From Halobacillus sp. A5 (GTDB taxonomy: Bacteria > Bacillota > Bacilli > Bacillales > Halobacillaceae), in NCBI RefSeq assembly GCF_024189315.1, contig NZ_JAIZEO010000001.1, positions 1,364,001-1,428,000 on the forward strand: a stretch of 64,000 bases of DNA, in the 5' to 3' direction. Positions 50,444-59,380 of this stretch are shown one piece after another (position 1 is the stretch's first letter; the number at the start of each line of letters is the position of its first letter). The position numbers and the translations under genes are program-made. The notes beneath the pieces were generated by a model. That model saw nothing but the letters and a program-made list of their open reading frames with translations. It was not told where the DNA came from and did not search any database.

Positions 50444-51325
50444 CTAGACTTCCTTAGCGAAAATCGAGGCGGACTCTATAATGCCGGCGTCCTGTTCATA
50501 TTTCTCCTGCATCTTTCTGGTTATCTCTCCAACCATGCCCTCACGAACCGGTTTTCCGTCAACCTTAATGATCGGTGTAACTTCAGCCGTGCTGCTCGAC
50601 AGAAAGAGTTCATCCGCATATTGAATATCCTCCACACGGAAAGCTTCTTCTATAAAAGGAATACTCTCTTCTTTGCAAAATTGCTCCACCCGCATACGCA
50701 CACAGCCGTGTAATATATTCTTCTTGGCCGGATGAGTGTGTACTTTTCCTTCCCGTACGAGGTAGATGTTAGAAGAACTGCACTCTGTCACTTCACCGTC
50801 TTTGTGTAATATCGCTTCAAAGCAGCCTTGTTCACTGGCCGTCTGCTTTGCCATAACGTTTGGCAGCAGATTCAGACTTTTTATATAACACCAATCCCAT
50901 CGGACGTCCGGCTCCGTAATAGTCGTTACGCCTTCTCGCATAATATTCATTTTTCTTGGAAGATCCTGAACGTAAGCATACAGGTTAGCCGTTGTATTTA
51001 AAGGAAAAGAGTGATCTCTTGGTGCAGATCCTCTTGTTACTTGGAGGTACACTTTCGCATCTGATTCGATGTTATTTTTATTTAAAAGCTCATCCAGATG
51101 ACTGTACATTTCCTTTTCGGTGAATGGCAGCTCTATTCTTACGGCTTCTGCAGAACGATATAACCGTTCCACATGTTCATTTATTAAATAGTACTTACCA
51201 TTATATACGCGGATCACTTCATAAATGCCGTCTCCAAACTGCAGGCCTCTTTCTTCAAAAGGGTAATTCAAATCATCTTTTCGGACAAAGTTTGTTTGGG
51301 TTAACACGTAATCATACACACTCAT
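50444..51325 (-). CDS. dat: D-amino acid aminotransferase
   Basis: Fold-type IV PLP enzyme interconverting D-alanine and alpha-keto acids, supplying D-amino acids for wall synthesis. The 293-residue protein has ERGLQFGDGIYEVIRVYNGK near the N-terminus, the PLP lysine in CYIKSLNLLPNV (about 145), and TECSSSNIYLV plus FLSSSTAEVTPI around the cofactor. The second of two adjacent ATGs (51325) is better spaced from AGGAGG. Single gene. Confidence 0.93.
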   Translation of the reverse strand: MSVYDYVLTQTNFVRKDDLNYPFEERGLQFGDGIYEVIRVYNGKYYLINEHVERLYRSAEAVRIELPFTEKEMYSHLDELLNKNNIESDAKVYLQVTRGSAPRDHSFPLNTTANLYAYVQDLPRKMNIMREGVTTITEPDVRWDWCYIKSLNLLPNVMAKQTASEQGCFEAILHKDGEVTECSSSNIYLVREGKVHTHPAKKNILHGCVRMRVEQFCKEESIPFIEEAFRVEDIQYADELFLSSSTAEVTPIIKVDGKPVREGMVGEITRKMQEKYEQDAGIIESASIFAKEV

Positions 51326-51416
51326 CATAATGCCTCCTGTTCGCAGTTACTGTAGTAACGACTAGTTTACCACAGTCGTTGAATTCATGAAATCTTATCA
51401 ACGATAAGAACTGCCT

Positions 51417-51453
51417 AAATAAGGTCATCCGGCGAAGGATGACCTTATCTTTT
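51417..51453 (-). terminator. spoVR terminator
   Basis: ATAAGGTCATCC/GGATGACCTTAT, twelve base pairs, with a six-base loop. Confidence 0.88.
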
Positions 51454-51457
51454 CTAC

Positions 51458-52861
51458 CTATAAATATTTCTTCTGCACTCTTTTGCCTCCATAACTAAAG
51501 GCTACTTCCCGATCCTCCACTTTCGTTTCTAAGTGAACAGGACGTCCCCAGAGCTGATAAATATATGGCATGGTTTTCTCCAGATATGTTAAATCAAGTT
51601 CTACATCTTCATAATGATGTTTTAAATAAAGCTCTCCGCTCTTCATAAAGTCGCCGTCTTCAACAGTTATATAAGGAAATCCACCATTCACCCTCATAGT
51701 GACGAGCTGATCTCTTATAGTTTCATGGTCTTTGTCGGTTATTTTATATTTTTGTCCTTGTTTTTGAAATAAATACATGTCTTCGTTTCTGACTAATTCT
51801 TTCGTTAAATAATTACGTATAAAGCTTTGGTCTGACTCCACTTCACGCACTTCAAACATTTTTTCTCTTCCAGATCCCGGCAGAACTCCATGTTTTATCA
51901 TTTCTTCTGTAGGGTTATCATACCGCTGTTCAATATCTTCAAAAATTTTCAACCCTAAGTAATAAGGGTTTAATTGAGTTTTAGAAGGCTGCACCACACT
52001 GGCGTTTAACTTCGCAAAGTCTATGGATTCTCCACTCGTTAAATCCATTTCTCTAATGATGCGCGCGTGCCAGTAGGAAGCCCACCCTTCATTCATAATT
52101 TTAGTTTCGAGCTGAGGCCAGAAATACAGCATTTCTTCTCGCATCATCGTTAAAATATCGCACTGCCAGTCCTCGAGTTCCCTGCTGAACTGCTCTAGAA
52201 AAAGCAATAAATCCTTTTCAGGCTGTGGAGGAAACTTCTTGCTTTTCTTAAACACGGGCTCTTCAGGTGACTCACCTAATTTCCACAAATCATCGTAAGG
52301 GGTTCGTCTTCTCTTACTCACTTCCTCAGGTTCATCTTTCTGCCAGGTCAATTTAGGCCGTACCAGTGAAGGATCAATGTGTTCCTGAATGGCGAGCACT
52401 GCATCCAGAAAAGATTCTACTTCTTCTTTACCGTGTTTCTTCTCATAGCTTGCAATTCGTTCAGCTGTGGCAGCCATACTTTCAACCATATCCCGCTTCG
52501 TATTTTGAAAGCGTGCGTTATTTTTAAAGAAATCACAATGTGCTAATACATGAGCTACAATTAATTTGTTCTGAATTAAACTGTTGGAATTTAACAGAAA
52601 TGCATAACAAGGGTTAGAGTTAATGACTAATTCATAAATCTTACTCAATCCTAAGTCATATTGAAGCTTCATTTTATAGTACTGTTTACCGAAGCTCCAA
52701 TGAGAAAATCTTGTGGGCATACCATAAGCTCCAAATGTATAAATAATATCGTCAGGGCAGATTTCATAATGCATTGGATAGAAGTCCAAACCAAAGCCGT
52801 CTGCTATTTCAGTGATTTCGTTGATCGCCTTTTCTAATTCAACTTGATCTTGCGGTTTCAA
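51458..52861 (-). CDS. spoVR: Stage V sporulation protein R
   Basis: A 467-residue protein of the SpoVR family, needed for normal spore cortex formation in B. subtilis; biochemical function unresolved. Visible hallmarks are [20 protein letters not shown], the [15 protein letters not shown] segment, [27 protein letters not shown]-like [13 protein letters not shown], and [14 protein letters not shown]. The start is TTG 52861 behind AAAGGAGGGGG. Monocistronic. Confidence 0.96.
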   Translation of the reverse strand: MKPQDQVELEKAINEITEIADGFGLDFYPMHYEICPDDIIYTFGAYGMPTRFSHWSFGKQYYKMKLQYDLGLSKIYELVINSNPCYAFLLNSNSLIQNKLIVAHVLAHCDFFKNNARFQNTKRDMVESMAATAERIASYEKKHGKEEVESFLDAVLAIQEHIDPSLVRPKLTWQKDEPEEVSKRRRTPYDDLWKLGESPEEPVFKKSKKFPPQPEKDLLLFLEQFSRELEDWQCDILTMMREEMLYFWPQLETKIMNEGWASYWHARIIREMDLTSGESIDFAKLNASVVQPSKTQLNPYYLGLKIFEDIEQRYDNPTEEMIKHGVLPGSGREKMFEVREVESDQSFIRNYLTKELVRNEDMYLFQKQGQKYKITDKDHETIRDQLVTMRVNGGFPYITVEDGDFMKSGELYLKHHYEDVELDLTYLEKTMPYIYQLWGRPVHLETKVEDREVAFSYGGKRVQKKYL

Positions 52862-52985
52862 GTTGCCCCCTCCTTTAAATTACATAGTTATCTATATGAA
52901 GAAAAACGATCTAAATGAACAAAGAGGGGGTAATTTTCACTTTTTCATTTTTTGAAACGAGAAGCAGCACCGTTAGGAAAACAAA

Positions 52986-53071
52986 GGCGCAGGCTCTGGC
53001 AGACAAGAAACGCATAAGCAAAACTTCTGGAGGAAGGTATCCTTCCCTTTCGCAAGGCTGATGGCTTATGC
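52986..53071. repeat. Nested inverted-repeat element, likely a dispersed Bacillaceae repeat
   Basis: GCATAAGC (53012) and GCTTATGC (53064) enclose a perfect hairpin GGAAGG-TAT-CCTTCC (53032-53046). Preceding text GGCGCAGGCTCTGGCAGACA resembles the lead-in of a repeat I recall from Bacillaceae intergenic DNA. A 61-codon minus-strand frame crosses it but follows the repeat symmetry and is not a gene. Lies between spoVR and the YhcN-like gene. Confidence 0.5.
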
Positions 53072-53125
53072 CTCTATTTAAAGAAAGTTTATTCACAGCT
53101 CGAAATTTATAATTTCCAGGAGCAC

Positions 53126-53167
53126 AAAAAAGGTCAGGTTCTCGGTATAGAGAAGCCTGACTCTTTT
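53126..53167 (-). terminator. Terminator of the YhcN-like gene
   Basis: GTCAGGTTCTC pairs with GAGAAGCCTGAC, followed on the minus strand by TTTTTT. Confidence 0.8.
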
Positions 53168-53168
53168 A

Positions 53169-53714
53169 TTATCCCTCTTGATCAGGGAATATGCGGTCAA
53201 CCATTTCGCCAAATTCACGGAAAAAACCTTCAACAGGTTCTCCATTATCCACATCGTTAACGTAGTTATTCGTTAGGTCAACAAAGTCTGGGTTAGTGGA
53301 AATATACACGTTATCAATATCTTGATCAGTGTCTTTTACAATATCCGTAATTTGTTTTTCAACTTCATCAGAGACTTCATCTGTCTCTCCATCTTTGCCA
53401 TCTACCTCAGCAGCCACATAAGCATTATCACGCGTTTTTAATACATAGGCATCTTCTACACCTTTAACATCCTTGGTGATTCGTTCAGCTGCACGCTCTG
53501 CTACTTCATAATTCGTATTATGCTGCATACCACGATCGTTCTCTTCTCTGTTTTGAGGAGCTTCCGTGTTATCCTGATCTGTTGTTCGTTCAAAACGCGT
53601 ATTTTCTACTCCATCATAATTTCCAGCGTTATCTTGTCCCTCTTCTTGTTCAGCCTGACAAGCTGCTAATGAAAACACGGCTACAAGCCCAAGAGTAAAT
53701 ACTTTTAATTTCAT
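53169..53714 (-). CDS. YhcN/YlaJ-family sporulation lipoprotein
   Basis: A lipoprotein of about 181 residues with lipobox FSLAAC, a low-complexity Asn/Gln/Asp/Glu linker, then the YhcN/YlaJ domain (about 75-160): AERAAERITKDVKGVEDAYV and AYVAAEVDGKDG. The domain is found on the forespore or in germination-related proteins. ATG 53714 is better spaced from GGAGG than the in-frame ATG at 53720. Very acidic. Single gene. Confidence 0.88.
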   Translation of the reverse strand: MKLKVFTLGLVAVFSLAACQAEQEEGQDNAGNYDGVENTRFERTTDQDNTEAPQNREENDRGMQHNTNYEVAERAAERITKDVKGVEDAYVLKTRDNAYVAAEVDGKDGETDEVSDEVEKQITDIVKDTDQDIDNVYISTNPDFVDLTNNYVNDVDNGEPVEGFFREFGEMVDRIFPDQEG

Positions 53715-53775
53715 TTTCATCTTCCCTCCTTCCGTGGTTACACGTAGTATGTGTAGGAAAAGAGGAAATATGCGA

Positions 53776-54294
53776 TTAAAAAGGCAGCAGCCACCAAATA
53801 TGTAGAAAGATCATGTATAACAGAAGCATCGCGTGAAAAAATAATAAAAAGACTGGAAATAATTTAAATTCATCATTCAGCTGTTTAAAACTTTTTCTTA
53901 AAAAAACGACGGCTGCAGTAAAAGCTATATAGAAAAAAATAAACCATAAATGATAATAGCTTGTTGTTTGTTCAACAGCTAACTCATATCCTGCAGCAAA
54001 AACACCCCATGGTACTATGTATGCAGCTGCTGCAACAGCGACCCACATGGCTTCACTTCTATGATAAACAATTGTAACCCCTGCAACAATTAAAGCAAGA
54101 ACCGCAAGAATCTCAGTCATGATAACCAGTGCATCCTGGCCGCCGGTAATCAATGATAATAAAATGAAAAAAATAAAAGCTGTCACACTGCCAAAGTTAA
54201 TCCAAAGCCACTGCCTTTCTGTCATTGAACCAATTGCTCCTTCCATTGTTCCTATCGAATCCCTTCCCGACAAAATTTGATTTTTATCCATCAT
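53776..54294 (-). CDS. Hypothetical membrane protein (172 aa)
   Basis: A 172-residue protein with five hydrophobic helices (about 28-50, 55-78, 82-102, 112-130, 142-170) after a soluble N-terminus MMDKNQILSGRDSIGTMEGA. Two ATGs are adjacent and no clear ribosome site precedes either. The C-terminus ends LHIWWLLPF. Lies directly upstream of the YhcN-like gene on the same strand, separated by 55 bases, so co-expression is possible. Not recognised. Confidence 0.6.
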   Translation of the reverse strand: MMDKNQILSGRDSIGTMEGAIGSMTERQWLWINFGSVTAFIFFILLSLITGGQDALVIMTEILAVLALIVAGVTIVYHRSEAMWVAVAAAAYIVPWGVFAAGYELAVEQTTSYYHLWFIFFYIAFTAAVVFLRKSFKQLNDEFKLFPVFLLFFHAMLLLYMIFLHIWWLLPF

Positions 54295-54396
54295 TTCTAT
54301 GTGTCGATTTTTCCATTACTGTGAAGAACTCTCTGATTTGTAGTTACCCTTCGAGGAGATAATAAAAACACTCCTTTCCTAGAAGGATGTGACTTC

Positions 54397-54633
54397 ATGT
54401 ATCCAGATGACTACGAGAAAGCTCTACACTATATGATCTGGGGCCAGTGGGACGATTTACTCGTCCTTATGGTAAGAACTCGCGATAACATTCTAGCTAA
54501 GAAAATTGAGTGTTTTCTTCACGCTTTTCACTACCCAAACCATGAAGCTTCGTTATATGTATCACACGAAAATTTATTACACTATATTGACCATGCCCAT
54601 GCTACGACAATGCAGGCAGAGTATTATGTGTAA
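54397..54633 (+). CDS. Hypothetical protein, YhdB-like (78 aa)
   Basis: A 78-residue soluble protein beginning MYPDDYEKALHYMIWGQWDD with LVRTRDNILAKKIECFLHAF-like helices and a His-rich C-terminus. Length, the LAKKIE-x-FLHxxH pattern and closeness to spoVR resemble B. subtilis YhdB (from memory). Ribosome site AGAAGGATG is modest. Ended by a convergent terminator. Confidence 0.55.
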   Translation: MYPDDYEKALHYMIWGQWDDLLVLMVRTRDNILAKKIECFLHAFHYPNHEASLYVSHENLLHYIDHAHATTMQAEYYV

Positions 54634-54638
54634 AATGT

Positions 54639-54661
54639 GCCACCCTTTCTACAAGGGTGGC
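54639..54661. terminator. Bidirectional terminator
   Basis: GCCACCCTT/AAGGGTGGC with a short loop between the YhdB-like gene and yhcX. Confidence 0.88.
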
Positions 54662-54665
54662 CTTA

Positions 54666-56228
54666 TTATGTGCGTTCCGGTTTAACTTCTGTATTCACTT
54701 TGAAATTTAGATCGAACAAATCTTTCCGCCGGTCGTGCAACTGTCGGACAGTTCCCGACTTCCTTTGCCTTCTTAAAATTTCCAGGTCAACATCACCGAC
54801 TACAACACTTTCAACATTAGGGTTACATTCTCCCACGATTCCGTCCCGTGCAAATTCAAAATCAGACGGGGTATAGATACCTGATTGAGCATATTGGATA
54901 TCCATATTTTCCACTTCCGTCATATTTCCTACTGTACCAGCCAGCACGGTGTAGACTTGATTTTCCACAGCTCTTGCCTGAGCACAATAACGAACCCTCA
55001 AATACCCCTGACGATCGTCGGTGCAGAACGGCACAAAAATAATATTAGCCCCCTGCTCCACAGCATATCTAGCCAGCTCAGGGAATTGAATATCGTAACA
55101 AATTTGAATGGCAATTTTCCCGCAGTCTGTATCAAAAACTTTTACGGCATCACCAGGCTGGATCCCCCACCACGTACGCTCATTAGGAGTAATATGAATC
55201 TTATATTGCTTCTCAATTGTACCATCACGCCTGAACAAATAAGAGATGTTGTAAATTTGTTCATTTTCCTCTACAAAATGGGATCCGCCAACAATATTGA
55301 CATTATATTTGACCGATAAGTGTGTAAACATTTCAATATATTCCTCCGTATACTCGGACAATCTTCTGACCGCATTAGAAGGAACTTTCTCTTCCAGGAA
55401 GGACATAAGCTGAGTGGTAAAGATTTCAGGAAATACTGCAAAATCCGCTCCATAATCAGCAGCCACATCTACATAATACTCGCATTGACGACTGAACTCT
55501 TCAAAGCTGTCGATGTTTTTCATCATATATTGAATAACCATAATCCTCACGGGATGACTTGTTTTAAAATGACGCTTTGTACGGGCCTGGTAATCAATAT
55601 TATTCCATTCCATTAATGTAGCGTATTTTGAAGATAAATCATCGTCTGGTAAATAATTAGGGTTGATCCGCATTACAGCAAAGCCGTTCATAATTTGAAA
55701 TGTGAGAACAGGGTCATAAATATTTTGATTACGAACCTCTTCTACATATTCTCTTGGTGATAAATCATCCTCATGTTTATGGTAATTCGGAATTCTCCCG
55801 CCAATGATAATACTTTTTAAGTTATACTCCCGGGCTAACTCCTTCCTCGCTTCATACAGCCTTCTTCCAATCTTCATGCCGCGGAAATCAGGATGTACCA
55901 TCACTTCAATTCCATATAAATTATAACCATCGGGATCATGATTGGTGATATAGCCTTCGTCCGTAATGTCATCCCACGTATGCTTGTCATCATACTCATC
56001 GAAATTAACAATCAAGCTTGAACAGCTCCCGATAATGGCCCCGTCATATTCCACAACAAATTGTCCTTCAGCAAATTGACGTAAGTGGCTTACTAAGTGT
56101 TCTCTCTTCCATGGATCCATATTTGGAAAGCATATCTTCTGTAATTGAAGCAGTTGATCAATATCAGAAGCTGTCGTGTTTCTGACAATCATTTTTTTCT
56201 CAAATTGGGATAAATCCAGCTTAGACAT
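54666..56228 (-). CDS. yhcX: Fused GNAT acetyltransferase / carbon-nitrogen hydrolase YhcX
   Basis: A 520-residue two-domain enzyme. The N-terminal GNAT domain (about 13-190) has YGIEVMVHPDFRGMKIGRRL. The C-terminal nitrilase-superfamily domain (about 225-510) has the full Glu-Lys-Cys triad: Glu268 in VFPEIFTTQ, Lys343 in EKQYKIHIT, Cys377 in IQICYDIQFPE. Such fusions probably process an amide and acetylate an amine in one pathway, but the substrate is unknown. The length matches B. subtilis YhcX. Followed upstream on the same strand by a flavoprotein reductase gene 39 bases away. Confidence 0.92.
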   Translation of the reverse strand: MSKLDLSQFEKKMIVRNTTASDIDQLLQLQKICFPNMDPWKREHLVSHLRQFAEGQFVVEYDGAIIGSCSSLIVNFDEYDDKHTWDDITDEGYITNHDPDGYNLYGIEVMVHPDFRGMKIGRRLYEARKELAREYNLKSIIIGGRIPNYHKHEDDLSPREYVEEVRNQNIYDPVLTFQIMNGFAVMRINPNYLPDDDLSSKYATLMEWNNIDYQARTKRHFKTSHPVRIMVIQYMMKNIDSFEEFSRQCEYYVDVAADYGADFAVFPEIFTTQLMSFLEEKVPSNAVRRLSEYTEEYIEMFTHLSVKYNVNIVGGSHFVEENEQIYNISYLFRRDGTIEKQYKIHITPNERTWWGIQPGDAVKVFDTDCGKIAIQICYDIQFPELARYAVEQGANIIFVPFCTDDRQGYLRVRYCAQARAVENQVYTVLAGTVGNMTEVENMDIQYAQSGIYTPSDFEFARDGIVGECNPNVESVVVGDVDLEILRRQRKSGTVRQLHDRRKDLFDLNFKVNTEVKPERT

Positions 56229-56267
56229 TTTTTCAAAATTCCTTTCTACTTAAAGGTTATATTCATT

Positions 56268-57689
56268 TTAACGGAATGTTTGTACATACCATTTAATTGC
56301 TTCGTTCCATTTACTATTGAACAATTTTTCTCTCCAGTAGAGGTCAGCTGTCTGAACTATGGCATTATTCCGAGCTGGATAAGGGTGTACAATACTGGAA
56401 ATCGCTTGAAACTTTTTATTAAGGGCTTTAAGCGTCCCTACCTCCTGCATCCATTCTCCAGCTGCCGGTCCAAACGCATGGGCCCCGACAATTTTACCTC
56501 TTCCTGTCGTCAAAACTTTAATGAGACCCGTTTTATTTCTTTCTGCCATAAAACGATCAGAAGTCTCAAGCTTTGTTTTAAAAGTCAGTAATTGATCTCC
56601 ATACTTCTCCCGAGCTTCTTGCTCAGTCAAACCAAGATGGTATAATTCTGGTGTGGTATACACCACCCAGGGGACATTCTCATAAGATGCCTTTCTCGTA
56701 AGACCAAGCACAGCATTCGACACTGCAATTTTCCCCTCCATCCCCGCGGCGTGAGTAAAAGGCATACTACCATTGCAATCCCCTATGGCATAAATATTCT
56801 TCTGGCTTGTGCGAAGATGAGAATCGACTTTGACAACACCATTTTCCGTTGCTATTTCTGCATTCTCAAGCTCCAGGTTATCTATGTTTGCTTTTCTTCC
56901 TGCTGCAACCAGCAGATGTGAGGCTTGAACAGTTGCAGGACTGCCCTTTTTATTAAAATAAACCGTCACTCCTTCATCGGCTGACTCTACATGGTCGACT
57001 TGAGTCCCGGTAATGATTATTATTTTTTTTGCCAGTTCTTTCTGCACCAGATCTGCAATTTCTTCATCTTCTTTAGCCAGAATCGTTTCCGAGCTTTCTA
57101 AAAGGGTAGTTTTCACACCTAAGTGGGCTAAAGCCTGAGCTAGTTCCACTCCCACTGCACCGCCGCCGATAACAATAATAGAATATGGTCTCTCCTTAAG
57201 TGAAAAAATCGTCTCATTGGTTAAATAATCTACCTGTTCGATACCCTGTATAGACGGAATAGAAGGAGAAGATCCTGAAGCAATGACAATACGCTTCGCT
57301 GTAATCAAATCATTTCCTACTTGAAGAGTATGATTGTTCAGGAACTTAGCAGATCCCTCGTATACAGCTACCCCCATATCAATAAAACGCTGTTTAGAAT
57401 CGTGTGAATGCACCTCTTCCACTGCTTCCTTTACCCGACTCATTGCTTTAGTAAATAACGAATTATACTGGTCCTCTGAGAGGTTCATGTGTACGGACCA
57501 ATCAACCGCCTCAGAAGCAGCTGTTATTAAAGCTTTGGACGGCACACATCCGAAATGGAGACAATCACCACCAAGCTTAATCTCACGTTCGATCAACGCA
57601 GTAGAAGCACCAAAGGAAGCCGCTCCGGCAGCAGCTGTCAGCCCTCCGGCTCCCCCTCCTATAACTGCTAATTGATAATCATACCTCAT
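56268..57689 (-). CDS. Pyridine nucleotide-disulfide oxidoreductase, mercuric-reductase-like
   Basis: A 473-residue FAD/NAD(P)-dependent class I flavoprotein. The FAD site GGGAGGLTAAAGAASFG, redox disulfide CLHFGCVPSKAL (Cys-x4-Cys), NAD site VIGGGAVGVELAQAL, second FAD motif NIYAIGDCNG and the dimerisation domain with the His-Pro pair (SIVHPYPARN) are all present. The N-terminal mercury-binding domain and C-terminal Cys pair of true MerA are absent, so mercury reduction is unlikely. Overlaps the DUF1499 gene by 4 nt. Confidence 0.9.
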   Translation of the reverse strand: MRYDYQLAVIGGGAGGLTAAAGAASFGASTALIEREIKLGGDCLHFGCVPSKALITAASEAVDWSVHMNLSEDQYNSLFTKAMSRVKEAVEEVHSHDSKQRFIDMGVAVYEGSAKFLNNHTLQVGNDLITAKRIVIASGSSPSIPSIQGIEQVDYLTNETIFSLKERPYSIIVIGGGAVGVELAQALAHLGVKTTLLESSETILAKEDEEIADLVQKELAKKIIIITGTQVDHVESADEGVTVYFNKKGSPATVQASHLLVAAGRKANIDNLELENAEIATENGVVKVDSHLRTSQKNIYAIGDCNGSMPFTHAAGMEGKIAVSNAVLGLTRKASYENVPWVVYTTPELYHLGLTEQEAREKYGDQLLTFKTKLETSDRFMAERNKTGLIKVLTTGRGKIVGAHAFGPAAGEWMQEVGTLKALNKKFQAISSIVHPYPARNNAIVQTADLYWREKLFNSKWNEAIKWYVQTFR

Positions 57690-58087
57690 AGACTACTCTC
57701 ACCTTTATGCTTCTGCTTATATCTCACAGAAAAATTCTCCATTCGCTTACGATTAACATTAAAATCAGAGCTTCCCACTCTTGAAGCTGATCTAAAATGT
57801 AATAATTCATTTTCGTTATCAAGATAAAACTCTACATCATCTTTAAACTTAAGCCATTTGGAAGAAAATACTACATGCAAATAATCAAGCGCCTCGTCTT
57901 TAATTTCATTCCGACCCATTTCTTGAACAATTTCTTTTATTAGATTTTTCGTGGTGTTAGTAGATGAAATAAACGGAAGCGCCTCCATTCGTTTATTTAA
58001 TTGTTCAGACTGTGTAGATACGCAGTTAGGTGACTTTGGACATGGTTCTAAACAACTAAATTTCACTCCTGAGTAAGACTGAGACAT
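57686..58087 (-). CDS. DUF1499 protein
   Basis: A 133-residue protein with the DUF1499 hallmark CPKSPNCVSTQSEQLNKRME and a later YLHVVFSSKWLKFKDDVEFY plus RSASRVGSSDFNVNRKRME. The family is of unknown function. Its stop overlaps the flavoprotein start (ATGA), so the pair is coupled, which hints at a shared redox or stress role. Ribosome site GAGGAGGAAG. Confidence 0.88.
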   Translation of the reverse strand: MSQSYSGVKFSCLEPCPKSPNCVSTQSEQLNKRMEALPFISSTNTTKNLIKEIVQEMGRNEIKDEALDYLHVVFSSKWLKFKDDVEFYLDNENELLHFRSASRVGSSDFNVNRKRMENFSVRYKQKHKGESSL

Positions 58088-58157
58088 CCTTCTTCCTCCT
58101 CATCAATGTGTGCTCCGTTTCTATTTATTATGTATTCACTATTTCACCTATAAAAAA

Positions 58158-58181
58158 ACACTTCCACGCGGCTGGAAATGT
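58158..58181 (-). terminator. Terminator after rsgI
   Basis: On the minus strand ACATTTCCA-GCCGCG-TGGAAGTGT followed by seven Ts. Confidence 0.85.
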
Positions 58182-58208
58182 CGATTGTTTTCGTATGTAC
58201 TATTCTTT

Positions 58209-59366
58209 TTAGTTAGGATTCCCCTTATGATCAGGTTTTCCCTTATGGTCATTTTTATTGGAATTTTTATTCTTTTGAGAAGGGTGGTCTTTGTCTTTTT
58301 CCTTATTACCGCGGTCTTCGCTTCTAGCAGCATCTTTTTCCCTGGATTTATCACTATTATTCTCAGATGGTTTTTCAGTGTCGTTTTTTGACTTCTTCTT
58401 TTCGAAATTCTGCTGGCCAGCAGAATTTCCTCCTTTTGCATCTCCATTTTTCCCTTTTTCATTAGACGGGTGATCTGGCTCTTTCTCCCTGTGTGGAGTA
58501 GAATTTTCTACTTCTTTTTCCCCTTTATCCTGATTAGGAACTGGATGAATTTCCTGCTGGTCAGGCTTACTCCTATTGAATTTTTGATGAGGCAGCATCA
58601 ATTCTTCTTCAACAGGTTCCTCATTTGAGCTTCCAGGTTCCTTATCATTATCCGATGATTTATTTTCTTCATAAAAAGATTGTATAATTGCCAGGTCATC
58701 ATCTTCAATAGATTCGCCTTCCTGCTCTTCTGATTCCTCTGCATCCTCACCTATGGACTCAGCCATCAGCTCATTCACGGAAGTTTCTTCGTCCTCAGCC
58801 TGCTTTCTCACTTTGTTGGGAACGTTATAGGAGGCTAACATAAGACCTTCCATTTCATCATGCAGATAATTCTCAATTTCACTAGAAAAATCAGAGTCTT
58901 TATCCTTTAAATAGCTGACTCCAATTAATACTTCCTGATCCCTGTTCATATACCCTTGCTGTTGACTTAGAGAAATCATTTGCAGGGCTACTTCAGAAGC
59001 GGGCTGCTTCTTCCAATCTGTCATCCGGGTAATCATCTCTTCTGCTTCATCATTTAAAGGATTTAACTTTAACACCTTCATTTTTCCATTAACTTCCATC
59101 TCGACACTAGGATTAATATCAACGTTTACAAAGGCATAAGCTTTGTTATCCTCATGCCAGAAATATGCCGGAAATAGAGTTAATAATATGGCCATGGCTA
59201 CAGCAGCAAGCTTCATCCGATGCACGAGGAAGAGGTCTTTCATACTTGAGTCTTTAAAGGACTGAAAATGAACTTCCATTCCAACGTTAGCTCGTTTTAA
59301 GCGTTTGGCTTTATGAAAGGTTCCATCATCAACCATAACGATGGTGAATTTTTTGTTCTGCTCCAT
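58209..59366 (-). CDS. rsgI: Anti-sigma-I factor RsgI
   Basis: Membrane anti-sigma factor of about 385 residues that holds SigI and senses envelope stress. The N-terminal cytoplasmic RsgI domain (FTIVMVDDGTFHKAKR), one helix (about 51-71) and an external domain with YAFVNVDINPSVEMEVNG follow in order; the Asn-Pro in that stretch is the conserved self-cleavage site of RsgI proteins. The last 190 residues are disordered, rich in Glu, Asp, Asn, Ser and Lys, ending in repeated KDHP/KGNP-type words. ATG 59366 behind AGGAAAGG is preferred over GTG 59384, which overlaps the sigI stop. Confidence 0.92.
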   Translation of the reverse strand: MEQNKKFTIVMVDDGTFHKAKRLKRANVGMEVHFQSFKDSSMKDLFLVHRMKLAAVAMAILLTLFPAYFWHEDNKAYAFVNVDINPSVEMEVNGKMKVLKLNPLNDEAEEMITRMTDWKKQPASEVALQMISLSQQQGYMNRDQEVLIGVSYLKDKDSDFSSEIENYLHDEMEGLMLASYNVPNKVRKQAEDEETSVNELMAESIGEDAEESEEQEGESIEDDDLAIIQSFYEENKSSDNDKEPGSSNEEPVEEELMLPHQKFNRSKPDQQEIHPVPNQDKGEKEVENSTPHREKEPDHPSNEKGKNGDAKGGNSAGQQNFEKKKSKNDTEKPSENNSDKSREKDAARSEDRGNKEKDKDHPSQKNKNSNKNDHKGKPDHKGNPN

Positions 59367-59380
59367 TACAATACCTTTCC

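Noticed and set aside
52911-53096. 61-codon minus-strand open frame
   Set aside because: It runs across the nested inverted-repeat element, lacks a ribosome site and shows no domain.
56268-57689. True mercuric reductase / mercury resistance locus
   Set aside because: The N-terminal mercury-binding domain, C-terminal Cys pair and all other mer genes are missing.
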